Notes under the pieces: model-generated
The model's database searches: none
Seen by the model: only the letters and a program-made list of their open reading frames with translations
Told to the model about the DNA's origin: nothing
Made by a program: the position numbers and the translations under genes
Assembly (NCBI RefSeq): GCF_015277735.1
Contig: NZ_JADHDA010000001.1
Location: 62,001 to 126,000 of the forward strand
Reading direction: 5' to 3'
Length of the DNA stretch: 64,000 bases
Origin: Psychrobacter sp. NG254
Lineage (GTDB): Bacteria > Pseudomonadota > Gammaproteobacteria > Pseudomonadales > Moraxellaceae
In this document: piece after piece, positions 56,522-64,000 of the stretch
Position numbering within the stretch: position 1 is the stretch's first letter
Layout: each line of letters starts with the position of its first letter

Positions 56522-57052
56522 ATGAGTAAACCTGCTGCACAATTTATCCCACTTAATATTGCTATCTTGACCGTCTCGGACAGTCGTACGCTAGCACAAG
56601 ACACCTCAGGGCAGTATTTAGCCGATAGTATAGAAGCAGCAGGTCACCATCTGGCAGACCGTCAACTTATCACTGACGATATCTATCATATTAGAGCCGT
56701 GATTAGTGGCTGGATTGCGGATCCGAAAGTCCATGCCGTGATAACAACAGGCGGCACAGGGTTTTTTATTAGAGACAGTATGCCAGAAGCAGTAAATGTA
56801 CTGTTCGATAAATCTATTGATGGCTTTGGTGAAATGTTCCGTCTCATCTCAAAAGGTGAAATCGGCATGTCTACCGTGCAGTCGCGGGCAGTGGCTGGCA
56901 TGGCAAATGGCACGGGTATATTCTGCTTACCTGGCTCATCAGGTGCGTGCCGTACTGGTTGGGAAAACATCTTAAAAGACCAGTTTGACAACCGTACGCG
57001 TCCGTGCAATTTTGTGCCGCATTTTTTGGCACAGAACCCAAGTCACGACTGA
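56522..57052 (+). CDS. moaB: Molybdopterin adenylyltransferase-type protein MoaB
   Basis: MoaB/Mog family protein expected to adenylate molybdopterin before metal insertion by MoeA. Motifs are NIAILTVSDSRTLAQDTSGQ, AVITTGGTGFFIRDSMPEA, GFGEMFR, GTGIFCLPGSSGACRTGWE and the terminal RPCNFVPHF. MoaB rather than Mog is favoured by the GEIGMSTVQSRAVAG segment. The upstream ATG at 56504 lies before the ribosome site AAAGGA, so the ATG at 56522 is taken (176 aa). Confidence 0.9.
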   Translation: MSKPAAQFIPLNIAILTVSDSRTLAQDTSGQYLADSIEAAGHHLADRQLITDDIYHIRAVISGWIADPKVHAVITTGGTGFFIRDSMPEAVNVLFDKSIDGFGEMFRLISKGEIGMSTVQSRAVAGMANGTGIFCLPGSSGACRTGWENILKDQFDNRTRPCNFVPHFLAQNPSHD

Positions 57053-57060
57053 TATTATCA

Positions 57061-57771
57061 ATGATGACTACCTCAAATCATGTAGATGGCTTGGCAGGCA
57101 TCGTTATTTTAGCGGGTGGTGCCTCTAAACGTATGGGTACGCCTAAAGCGGAGCTCATTCTGCCGACAGGGGAGCGCCTGCTCGACTATCATGTCCGTCA
57201 TGCACTTGAGCTAACTGTGGCTGGTCCCAATCTGCCTATTATGATTGCAGACAATGGGCGCGGTTTTGTCATTGATGCAGATTTAATGCAGAACCGACCG
57301 CATTCGGCTGTTTCTCATATCCCTGATTATACTTCTAACGAGAGTGATGAGTCGATTGATACGGCTGGTGCATTGGCCGCTATTGAGTCTGCCATGCAAA
57401 CATTGATTAAGGCAAATGGTTCAGCGACCATAGATAAGAACAAGTCATCATGGCTAATGGTCATTAGCTGCGATAGTTTGATACCAGCGACTGACTTGTG
57501 GCACGAATTGCAACGGGCGAGTGTTCAAGCCGCTGATAAAAATGTCATTTGCTTAACAGATGACAGTCACTTATACCCACTATTAGGACTTTATCAATTG
57601 GGCATTGAGCCTGACTTAAAAGCCTATATTGATAGTGGACAGCGCCGAGTGATGCAGTTTATCAAGCCTATGGCGCAATCTGTACCCTTTGCAAAGAGCT
57701 GGCAGCACTTGACCAATTTTAATACGCCTGAAGATTTTGCACAGGCATGTACGGCTTTAAATAATTTATAA
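57061..57771 (+). CDS. mobA: Molybdenum cofactor guanylyltransferase
   Basis: Attaches GMP to Mo-molybdopterin to give the guanine dinucleotide cofactor of DMSO-reductase-family enzymes such as nitrate reductase. The nucleotidyltransferase loop IVILAGGASKRMGTPKAEL is near the N-terminus, the metal site is VISCDSLIP, and LYPLLGLYQLGIEPDLKAY is a MobA segment. The middle is divergent, with a polar insertion around SNESDESIDT. The open frame reaches a GTG at 57004 inside moaB; the ATG at 57061, nine bases after the moaB stop, is preferred (236 aa). Confidence 0.85.
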   Translation: MMTTSNHVDGLAGIVILAGGASKRMGTPKAELILPTGERLLDYHVRHALELTVAGPNLPIMIADNGRGFVIDADLMQNRPHSAVSHIPDYTSNESDESIDTAGALAAIESAMQTLIKANGSATIDKNKSSWLMVISCDSLIPATDLWHELQRASVQAADKNVICLTDDSHLYPLLGLYQLGIEPDLKAYIDSGQRRVMQFIKPMAQSVPFAKSWQHLTNFNTPEDFAQACTALNNL

Positions 57772-57795
57772 AAAGTCTATCGAGAGAAATCATAA

Positions 57796-58302
57796 ATGAA
57801 TATCAGTAGCCAAGAAAACAACCAGTCGACCTTGTCTCATTTAGACAGTGACGGTGATATCACTATGGTTGATGTCAGTGGCAAGACCGCCACGACACGC
57901 GAGGCTCACGCTGTCGGGCAAGTGCGTTTTCCAAGCGAGATTTATACCCAAATTAAAGCCGCTGATGGCATGACCAAAAAGGGCAGTATCACCCAGACGG
58001 CCCATATCGCAGGTATCATGGCGGCCAAGCGTACGTATGACCTCATTCCACTTTGTCATCCATTACCATTAGATAAAATCGGCTTGAGCTTTAAGTATGA
58101 CGATGCCAGCCATAGTATTAATGTGAGCGCGACTGTCAAAGTCACCCACAAAACAGGGGTTGAGATGGAAGCGCTAACCGCAGTCAGTGTGGCTTGTTTG
58201 ACCATTTATGACATGACCAAAGCACTGTCACATGATATTGTTATTGATGGTGTTCATTTGGTCAAAAAGACAGGTGGTAAATCCGATTATCAGCATAAAT
58301 AG
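57796..58302 (+). CDS. moaC: Cyclic pyranopterin monophosphate synthase MoaC
   Basis: Completes conversion of the MoaA product to cyclic pyranopterin monophosphate. Signature segments are MVDVSGKTATTREAHAVGQV, AHIAGIMAAKRTYDLIPLCH with PLPLDKI, and KTGVEMEALTAVSVACLTIY followed by DMTKAL. 168 aa, typical. The start follows GAGAGAAATCATAA. It sits in the middle of the operon and is followed by the two MPT synthase subunits. Confidence 0.96.
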   Translation: MNISSQENNQSTLSHLDSDGDITMVDVSGKTATTREAHAVGQVRFPSEIYTQIKAADGMTKKGSITQTAHIAGIMAAKRTYDLIPLCHPLPLDKIGLSFKYDDASHSINVSATVKVTHKTGVEMEALTAVSVACLTIYDMTKALSHDIVIDGVHLVKKTGGKSDYQHK

Positions 58303-58379
58303 CATCATCAGATTTTGTTTGAACACTTAGCCACATAATAAATATGAAGCTCGACAGCTTGCAATAAATGGAAGGTTTT

Positions 58380-58679
58380 ATGAGTACTACTGATGTTATG
58401 GATAATGTTGACGTAGAAAAAAACAGTGAATCCTTGATGACTATTAATATTCTGTACTTCGCCAGTCTAGCTGATGAAGCGGGCTGTCATGAGGAAAGGG
58501 TGAGCATTGACTCATCAATGTCGCTTATTGATTTATATACACAGTTGAGTCAAACACATCGCTTCAGTCGTCCACAATCAGAGCTGCGAGTGGCGGTGAA
58601 TGATTATTTCGCTAAGTGGACAGACCCTATTTCTGATGGCGACAGTGTAGTGTTTATCATGCCAGTCGCTGGTGGCTAA
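58380..58679 (+). CDS. moaD: Molybdopterin synthase sulfur carrier subunit MoaD
   Basis: Ubiquitin-like small subunit whose C-terminal Gly-Gly carries the sulfur for the dithiolene. The end FIMPVAGG is diagnostic, preceded by the usual VNDYFAKWTDPISDGDSVV. GGAAGG upstream of the ATG at 58380 fixes the start (99 aa); the in-frame ATG at 58368 overlaps the ribosome site. About 20 N-terminal residues precede the fold (TINILYFASLADEAGC). Confidence 0.92.
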   Translation: MSTTDVMDNVDVEKNSESLMTINILYFASLADEAGCHEERVSIDSSMSLIDLYTQLSQTHRFSRPQSELRVAVNDYFAKWTDPISDGDSVVFIMPVAGG

Positions 58680-58749
58680 ATAAATGGATAGATAGGTGTA
58701 TAGGCGTTCATAACTATTTAACAGACAGTAGAATAAACAGAGAAAATAC

Positions 58750-59241
58750 ATGACAGATAATGTTCATAGCCATTCGATGACGATCAAGCGTAGTGTTGAT
58801 GAGGTATATGCAGTCGCTGAGCGTGATGGTTTTGCTTTATTAGATGTAGCGATTGATGAAGACCGACTCAAAAAGATGCTTGATGACGACAGCTGCGGTG
58901 CATTTGTATGCTTTGAAGGGAGAGTTCGCAATCATAATAATGCCACTAGCGTTGATCGTTTGACCTATTATGGTTATGAGGATTTGGCGATCAATCAGGG
59001 ACGCGCGATCATAGAAGAAGCCAAAAAACGTTTTGAGATTACGCACGCCATTGCGATACATCGTATTGGTGCTCTAGAAGTGGGCGATGTTGCCATCTGG
59101 GTGGGCGTGGTTTCTGCGCATCGTTACCCCGCTTTTGATGCCTGCCGCTGGATACTAGACACGGTAAAGGCAGATATTCCGGTATGGAAACAAGAGTATT
59201 ACGAGGATGATTCATCTAAGTGGCTGAGCAATAATGGGTAA
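58750..59241 (+). CDS. moaE: Molybdopterin synthase catalytic subunit MoaE
   Basis: Large subunit of MPT synthase, which converts cyclic pyranopterin monophosphate to molybdopterin with sulfur from MoaD. Conserved segments are CGAFVCFEGRVRNHNN, LTYYGYEDLAINQGRAI, IHRIGALEVGDVAIWVGV, SAHRYPAFDACRWILDTVKA and the catalytic lysine region DIPVWKQEYYEDDSSKW. 163 aa. Its end overlaps modA by 8 bases, which links cofactor synthesis and molybdate uptake in one transcript. Confidence 0.95.
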   Translation: MTDNVHSHSMTIKRSVDEVYAVAERDGFALLDVAIDEDRLKKMLDDDSCGAFVCFEGRVRNHNNATSVDRLTYYGYEDLAINQGRAIIEEAKKRFEITHAIAIHRIGALEVGDVAIWVGVVSAHRYPAFDACRWILDTVKADIPVWKQEYYEDDSSKWLSNNG

Positions 59242-60061
59242 GTTAGCGTTATTAGCATCTACTGGTTTGCTAGTACTATTGAGCGCTTGTACGCAGGATA
59301 GCAGCATTAATACAGGGTCTGCTGCCAACTCATCTGAGTATACGCTACGTATCGCTGCTGCTGCCAATTTATCTGATGTACTGCCTAGTATTATTGACAG
59401 TTATCAAGCCAATAATAGTGTCTCTACTCAAGATATCGATGTCACATATGCCTCATCTGGTAAGCTGTATGCTCAAATCCAAGCTGGCGCGCCTTACGAT
59501 GTATTTTTATCAGCCAACCAAGAATTTCCTGCCAAGCTTGCAAAAGAGAAAGAGGGTAGTCATTCAAACGAGATAACATACCCTCCGTTTACGTATGCAC
59601 AAGGTCAGTTGGCGCTATATAGTGTGACTAAATCATTGAGTGAGCTCAATATAGAATCACTGGCTGATATCTTTACGAATGGTGCAACCGCTAAAATCAC
59701 CATCGCCAATCCTGAGCTTGCTCCTTATGGCGCGTCTGCAAAAGCCTATCTGCAGTCACAAAAGATATACGATAAATTAAATGCCGAAAAGCGCTTGATA
59801 CAGTCAGAAAATATCGGTCAAGCCTTTCAATATGCGCATACTGGTAGCGTGGATTATGGATTTGTGGCGCAGTCTCAGCTCATCGCGATAAAGGCTAAGT
59901 CTGAGCAGTTTATTACCTTGCCACCAGAGTCTTATCCAGCTATCTTACAAGATGGTATCGTTTTGAATGATAACCCCTCAGCGCTAGCTTTTACTGACTA
60001 TCTACGCTCAACAGCAGGGCAACAGCATTTCTTACAAGCAGGCTATCTGTCCATTGAGTAA
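59234..60061 (+). CDS. modA: Molybdate ABC transporter substrate-binding lipoprotein ModA
   Basis: Binds molybdate (or tungstate) for uptake. A signal with the lipobox LLSAC (Cys about residue 19) predicts a membrane-anchored lipoprotein. The binding fold shows LRIAAAANLSDVLPSIIDSY, VTYASSGKLYAQIQAGAPYD, VFLSAN, IANPELAPYGASAKAYLQ and GSVDYGFVAQSQL, the expected oxyanion-binding Ser and Tyr contexts. 275 aa. It overlaps moaE by 8 bases, and modB follows after about 45 bp. Confidence 0.93.
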   Translation: MGKLALLASTGLLVLLSACTQDSSINTGSAANSSEYTLRIAAAANLSDVLPSIIDSYQANNSVSTQDIDVTYASSGKLYAQIQAGAPYDVFLSANQEFPAKLAKEKEGSHSNEITYPPFTYAQGQLALYSVTKSLSELNIESLADIFTNGATAKITIANPELAPYGASAKAYLQSQKIYDKLNAEKRLIQSENIGQAFQYAHTGSVDYGFVAQSQLIAIKAKSEQFITLPPESYPAILQDGIVLNDNPSALAFTDYLRSTAGQQHFLQAGYLSIE

Positions 60062-60107
60062 TTCGCTAGATTGCCTCTTATACCCATAGAACGAGCCGTG
60101 ACATTAT

Positions 60108-60809
60108 ATGATAGACCCATCGCTCATGTCAGATATGCTCAGCCCACTTTGGGTCAGTATTAAGCTTGCTAGTGTCACTACCTTATGCTTATTATTATTT
60201 GCTACGCCTATAGCCTATTGGCTGGCTAAGCCAAGTCGTAGACGATCCATCGGACGGCTCAAAATCGTACTTATGGGCATCATTGCTATGCCCTTAGTAT
60301 TACCACCTACCGTGATAGGTTTTTATCTCTTATTGCTGCTTAGCCCTAGTATGGGTATCGGTCGTTGGCTAAGCGAGCATAATATTAGCCCGCTGATTTT
60401 TACTTTTGAAGGTCTGGTGGTGGGCTCTATCATTTACTCACTGCCTTTTTATATACAGCCTGTATATGCTCAGTTTTTGCGTATTCCGCAAAGCGTCGTA
60501 GAAGTGTCTCAGCTATTAGAACCCAGTCGTATCAGACGTTTTATGAGCGTGGCCTTGCCACAAGCGCGGGTAGGTATCATCCTTGGTGCTTTGGTGAGCT
60601 TTGCCCATACGATTGGTGAGTTCGGTGTCGTGCTGATGATAGGGGGGAGCATCTCTGGTGAGACTAAGGTGGTATCGATTGCGATATATGAGCAAGTAGA
60701 AGCGCTCAACTACGAAGCCGCACACATGATGTCTGGGATCTTGGTTATTATAGGGGTGATCATGGTAGCGTTGATTGCCAGTGTGAGCCGACTGAACCAG
60801 CGTCCATAG
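60108..60809 (+). CDS. modB: Molybdate ABC transporter permease ModB
   Basis: Inner-membrane permease of 233 aa with about five to six helices. It shows PLVLPPTVIGFYLLLLLSP, typical of ModB, and the ATPase-coupling EAA-like loop VVEVSQLLEPSRIRRFMSVA followed by LPQARVGIILGALVSFAHTI and GEFGVVLMIGGSI. The ribosome site is weak. It is the last plus-strand gene of the operon. No modC ATPase gene follows; the next features are tRNAs on the opposite strand. Confidence 0.92.
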   Translation: MIDPSLMSDMLSPLWVSIKLASVTTLCLLLFATPIAYWLAKPSRRRSIGRLKIVLMGIIAMPLVLPPTVIGFYLLLLLSPSMGIGRWLSEHNISPLIFTFEGLVVGSIIYSLPFYIQPVYAQFLRIPQSVVEVSQLLEPSRIRRFMSVALPQARVGIILGALVSFAHTIGEFGVVLMIGGSISGETKVVSIAIYEQVEALNYEAAHMMSGILVIIGVIMVALIASVSRLNQRP

Positions 60810-60913
60810 TATGCGTTGAAATCTCTTTTCGAAGTGTCTCTTTGAGGTGTATTGTAAAGTCTATATATAAAGATGATGTATGCAGATAACTACTAGACAA
60901 AATATATAGGCAC

Positions 60914-60944
60914 AAAAAAACCTCAAGTAAAATAATACTTGAGG
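60914..60944 (-). terminator. Terminator of the tRNA transcript
   Basis: CCTCAAGTA (60921-60929), loop AAATAA, TACTTGAGG (60936-60944). The seven A at 60914-60920 become the T tract on the minus strand, so it ends the tRNA-Val/tRNA-Asp transcript. The plus-strand side has no good T run for modB. Confidence 0.8.
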
Positions 60945-60978
60945 TTGAAACTTTTGTATTAAAACTAAGTTTTAAATA

Positions 60979-61055
60979 TGGCGCAGCGGACGGGACTCGA
61001 ACCCGCGACCCCCGGCGTGACAGGCCGGTATTCTAACCAACTGAACTACCGCTGC
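60979..61055 (-). tRNA. tRNA-Asp (anticodon GTC)
   Basis: Read on the minus strand it begins GCAGCGGTAGTTCAGTTGG, has GCCTGTCACGC with anticodon GTC, a T arm with GGTTCGAGTCC, and ends CCGCTGC plus GCCA, so CCA is encoded. The acceptor stem GCAGCGG/CCGCTGC pairs fully. 77 nt. It is downstream of tRNA-Val on the same strand. Confidence 0.97.
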
Positions 61056-61109
61056 TAGTCGCTTTAGCATTTTACCTTTATATATAAAAGGCCCACTTGG
61101 CTAAAAGAG

Positions 61110-61185
61110 TGGTGGGTGATGACGGATTCGAACCGCCGACATTCTGCGTGTAAGGCAGACGCTCTACCAACTGAGCTAATCACCC
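61110..61185 (-). tRNA. tRNA-Val (anticodon TAC)
   Basis: On the minus strand it begins GGGTGATTAGCTCAGTTGG, the anticodon loop is CTTACAC with TAC, the T arm has GGTTCGAATCC, and it ends ATCACCC plus ACCA with CCA encoded. 76 nt. It is probably transcribed together with the tRNA-Asp gene 54 bases further on. Confidence 0.97.
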
Positions 61186-61496
61186 TGAAATAAATTATAT
61201 ATAATTTATTTTTTACTGTCTCTAAAGCTGTCACCCTTTAGTTAAGTATTTTATTCAGTAAGAAGCTGTTTAAGTCCCCTTGCTGTGGGTGTGTATTATA
61301 TAGATTTACAGATGGCTGTCAAACACTATTTTGAGTTTTTTCTAAAATAATTAAAAATTCCTTTTTGATATCGTCAATATTCAGCTGTTAAGTCAATAGT
61401 GACAAGGCGTTGCCAATAATCTGCTAATTATTGTTATCTGTTGTTTGATAGCGAAAAGCTACTATACTATGCATACTTTGTTCGTTGATAGGGCTG
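61186..61496. other. Region between tRNA-Val and cardiolipin synthase
   Basis: About 310 AT-rich bases between divergent transcripts. It should contain the minus-strand tRNA promoter and the cls promoter. No gene or hairpin was recognised. Confidence 0.4.
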
Positions 61497-63134
61497 ATGG
61501 AGGCCAATATAAATACTTTTGCTATTAGAGAGACCTTTACCAACTGGTCGTGGGGAGACTTCGCTGGCCTGGGTTTGGGACTGCATATTGTACTGATGAT
61601 AGTAATGACGCTACGAATTGTTTCGGTGCAGCGTAATATTGGCGTGTCGATAGCTTGGATTGCGGTGCTTTATACCGTTCCTGTGTTTGGATTTGTTGCT
61701 TATATACTGCTGGGCGAGCCTATGATTGGGCGCCGCTACCGCGAACGCGTGGATCAAGTAAGCACGATGATGAACGACATGGCACGGCGTGAGCATTTGG
61801 TGTTTGATAAAGGGCAAGAACTATTGGCCACTCATTATCGGGGTGTTAGTCAAATAGGCACACGCTGGACAGGGTTTGGCGTATTTCCCAATCATGATAT
61901 GCAGCTATTGACAACGCCTGCTTCGATTTTTCAGCATTTGATTGATGATATTCATGCAGCACAGCGTATTGTGTTGATGGAGTTTTATATCGTCTATCCC
62001 AAAGGTCAGGTATGGGAGGTGATAGAGGCACTGGCTGTGGCGGCGCAGCGCGGGGTCGAGTGTCACATATTAGCCGATAGCGTGGGCAGTCTCAGTTTCA
62101 TCAATAGTAAGGCATACCGTACCTTAGAAAAGGCAGGCGTGCTTGTTCATCAGTCGTTGCCAGTAGGGTTGTTTAAAACCTTGTTTAAACGTTCTGATTT
62201 GCGCAATCATCGCAAAATGGTGGTCATTGATGAACATATTGGCTATATCGGTAGTTTTAATCTGGTCGATCCGAGGTTTTTTAAACAAAATAAAAATGTC
62301 GGTCAATGGATTGATGTGGCGATAAGAACGACCAGTCAGCATCCTATTAGTATCAACACCGCGATGGCTAAAGTGATAGTTACCGATATCGGTGCTGAAA
62401 ATAATGATAATTTAGCTGAGCTGAATCTACGCGTCAACAATTACACCCGTAAACTGTATGTGATGAGCCCCACTATTAACGATTTGAACAGCCGAGTAAA
62501 AGTGCTGAGCGATGATATGGAGCATCACGATCAGCCAGATATCGGCGCGACCTCGATTGTGATACCGACCATGCCAGTCGTGGATAAGGTTCTCGCGCAG
62601 CTGATTCCTTCGGCGCCGCAGCTGACCGCTCATGTCATTTACAACACGTTGGTGACGGTGATTCATCGTGCTAATAAGCGAATTCGTATTACCACGCCTT
62701 ATTTTGTCCCTGATGAATCGCTATCGGGGGCGCTAATGATAGCGGCTAAGCGTGGGGTGGAGGTGACGTTGATTGTGCCCGAAAAGGTGGATTCATTTTT
62801 GGTACAGCACGCCTCACAGGCCTATTATCAAGAGCTGTTAGATGCTGGCGTGACCATTGCTTTGTTTAAAGGTGGTTTGTTGCATGCCAAAACCGTGGTC
62901 ATTGATGATGATTATTGTTTGTTTGGCACGGTCAACATCGATATGCGTAGCTTTTATTTAAATATGGAGGTCAGCTTGGCCATTTATACGCCAGAGATGG
63001 TCGCTCAAGTGGCCTATTGCCAAGACATCTACTTACAAAACTGCCATATTTTGAGTTTGGAGGAGTGGCAGCAGCGCCCAGGGTCAAAACGGTTGTTCGA
63101 TAATGTCGTGCGATTGTTCAGTCCTTTATTGTAG
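61497..63134 (+). CDS. cls: Cardiolipin synthase (phospholipase D family)
   Basis: Inner-membrane enzyme that condenses two phosphatidylglycerol molecules to cardiolipin. Two N-terminal helices (IVLMIVMTLRIV, IAWIAVLYTVPVFGFVAYIL) precede two HKD motifs: NHRKMVVIDEHIGYIGSFN (His about 238) and LLHAKTVVIDDDYCLFGTVN (His about 463). The layout matches ClsA-type enzymes. The linker between the two catalytic halves (about 290-350) is longer than I expect and includes NLAELNLRVNNYTRKLYVM. ATG at 61497 preferred over the TTG at 61485, although AGGG is rather close. 545 aa. Confidence 0.92.
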   Translation: MEANINTFAIRETFTNWSWGDFAGLGLGLHIVLMIVMTLRIVSVQRNIGVSIAWIAVLYTVPVFGFVAYILLGEPMIGRRYRERVDQVSTMMNDMARREHLVFDKGQELLATHYRGVSQIGTRWTGFGVFPNHDMQLLTTPASIFQHLIDDIHAAQRIVLMEFYIVYPKGQVWEVIEALAVAAQRGVECHILADSVGSLSFINSKAYRTLEKAGVLVHQSLPVGLFKTLFKRSDLRNHRKMVVIDEHIGYIGSFNLVDPRFFKQNKNVGQWIDVAIRTTSQHPISINTAMAKVIVTDIGAENNDNLAELNLRVNNYTRKLYVMSPTINDLNSRVKVLSDDMEHHDQPDIGATSIVIPTMPVVDKVLAQLIPSAPQLTAHVIYNTLVTVIHRANKRIRITTPYFVPDESLSGALMIAAKRGVEVTLIVPEKVDSFLVQHASQAYYQELLDAGVTIALFKGGLLHAKTVVIDDDYCLFGTVNIDMRSFYLNMEVSLAIYTPEMVAQVAYCQDIYLQNCHILSLEEWQQRPGSKRLFDNVVRLFSPLL

Positions 63135-63238
63135 CGCCTGAGATTTTGAGTTAAGGTAATCGGTCAGCAGTGCTCTATTATCGTGATGGACGCATCGCTT
63201 TTATGATCAACTCATTTGCAAAAAGGACAGGCCCATTT

Positions 63239-64000
63239 ATGTCTGCATCGCCCCTAACACCCCTTGATTATATTGCAGTAGGCTACTGGCAAGATTTTTT
63301 AGCTGGGCGCGCCATCGCAGGTGGTATCGCGTATGAAAAAGAGCTACGTGCTTGTGTGTTGGACGAGTCGCTTGAGAGTTTGCAGCGTGTAGATACCTTG
63401 TTGTCTCAGGTACGCCGTGATCTGATCAGAGGAGCGCTATGGGACGAGGCGACACTGCTGGGTGATGAGTATTATCGTAACTTTATGGTATTTTTGGGTA
63501 TTTATGCGGGCCGTGTGTTGGCGTCTCAATGGCAGAATCAGCCGCAGTGGTACGGTCAGTTTGAGCTACGTAAACGCTATCCTAATCTATCATTGATTAA
63601 CGATGATTTTTATCAGCACATGGCAGTGTCCTATGGTGATAATCAGGATGATACCGTGGTAAAATCATTGTTTTTCGTGTTAGAGCCCATCGGTCTGCGC
63701 CTATTTGGGCATATCGATCGTCAGTTTGACTCGGTACAAGGCAATCAGGTAGCGAGCGGCCTATACCAAGCAGTGATTGAAAGACTGCCAAACCTATTAA
63801 GCCAATCTAATGGTACAGCTGTCAATGTAGCTGCACAAAATACTGCTGAAGATAATAATGTAGATGTACACCTGAATACGCATATAAGCATCAGCCAATC
63901 GACTCATACGCATCAGCCCACACAACAGACGCTGAGCAATCATGACAGCAATGAGTTTCAAGAACACATTGCTGTAGAAATCCGCTCGATTGCCGCTAAC
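63239..64000 (+). CDS. Uncharacterised protein, 3' end outside window
   Basis: The frame is open from the ATG at 63239 to the window edge (254 codons). AAAAGGACAGG upstream supports the start. The first 180 residues look folded: LDYIAVGYWQDFLAGRAIAG, RNFMVFLGIYAGRVLASQWQ and FFVLEPIGLRLFGHIDRQFD. From about residue 190 the sequence becomes Asn/Gln/Thr/His-rich (NTHISISQSTHTHQPTQQ) and is probably disordered. I do not recognise the family. It is about 100 bp downstream of cls and may be co-transcribed. Confidence 0.65.
   Translation, partial: MSASPLTPLDYIAVGYWQDFLAGRAIAGGIAYEKELRACVLDESLESLQRVDTLLSQVRRDLIRGALWDEATLLGDEYYRNFMVFLGIYAGRVLASQWQNQPQWYGQFELRKRYPNLSLINDDFYQHMAVSYGDNQDDTVVKSLFFVLEPIGLRLFGHIDRQFDSVQGNQVASGLYQAVIERLPNLLSQSNGTAVNVAAQNTAEDNNVDVHLNTHISISQSTHTHQPTQQTLSNHDSNEFQEHIAVEIRSIAAN

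Overview
The window is a stretch of bacterial chromosome, most likely from a Psychrobacter-like member of the Moraxellaceae (Gammaproteobacteria). The evidence is protein-level resemblance, the order ndk-rlmN-pilF-rodZ-ispG-hisS-yfgM-bamB-der, the hisZ-purA pair, moderate to low GC, and small proteins typical of that family. No phage, plasmid, CRISPR array or complete insertion sequence is visible.

Layout. Positions 1-5156 hold de novo NAD synthesis: nadB (cut by the window edge) and nadA on the minus strand, a divergent NadQ/NrtR-like Nudix-type regulator, and nadC. A near-identical palindrome lies in front of both nadA and nadC and is the likely operator. Positions 5470-10452 carry a MarC-family membrane protein, a LysE/ArgO exporter, three tandem uncharacterised paralogues (one with an inserted EF-hand-like loop) and rluB.

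Positions 11027-27541 are one long plus-strand exopolysaccharide or capsule cluster. It has wza-wzb-wzc export and control genes, a membrane-bound UDP-sugar 4,6-dehydratase, a PglK-like ABC flippase, five glycosyltransferases, a polytopic membrane protein that may be the polymerase, a PglC-like phosphoglycosyl transferase and a PglE-like aminotransferase. The sugar-nucleotide genes suggest a repeat unit that starts with a 4-amino-6-deoxy-HexNAc sugar. The glycosyltransferase core is visibly AT-richer than the flanks.

Positions 27836-34347 are housekeeping: folD, psiE-like, corA, DUF2237, hisZ, purA. Positions 34690-45322 hold ndk and the conserved rlmN-to-der line (tRNA/rRNA methylation, type IV pilus, cell shape, isoprenoids, histidyl-tRNA, envelope quality control, ribosome assembly). 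Then follow an orphan histidine kinase, a PBP5-type carboxypeptidase, a small exported protein, and surE-nlpD-mltB for envelope and peptidoglycan.

Positions 53683-53858 are a MITE-like element with perfect terminal inverted repeats. Directly after it lies a molybdenum cofactor and molybdate uptake operon, moeA-moaA-moaB-mobA-moaC-moaD-moaE-modA-modB, with no modC in the window. Two minus-strand tRNAs (Asp-GTC, Val-TAC), a cardiolipin synthase and a truncated unknown gene close the window.

Many start codons were moved inward from the longest open frame, because an internal ATG has the better ribosome binding site; this is stated where it applies. All functional names rest on reading motifs by eye, not on database searches.
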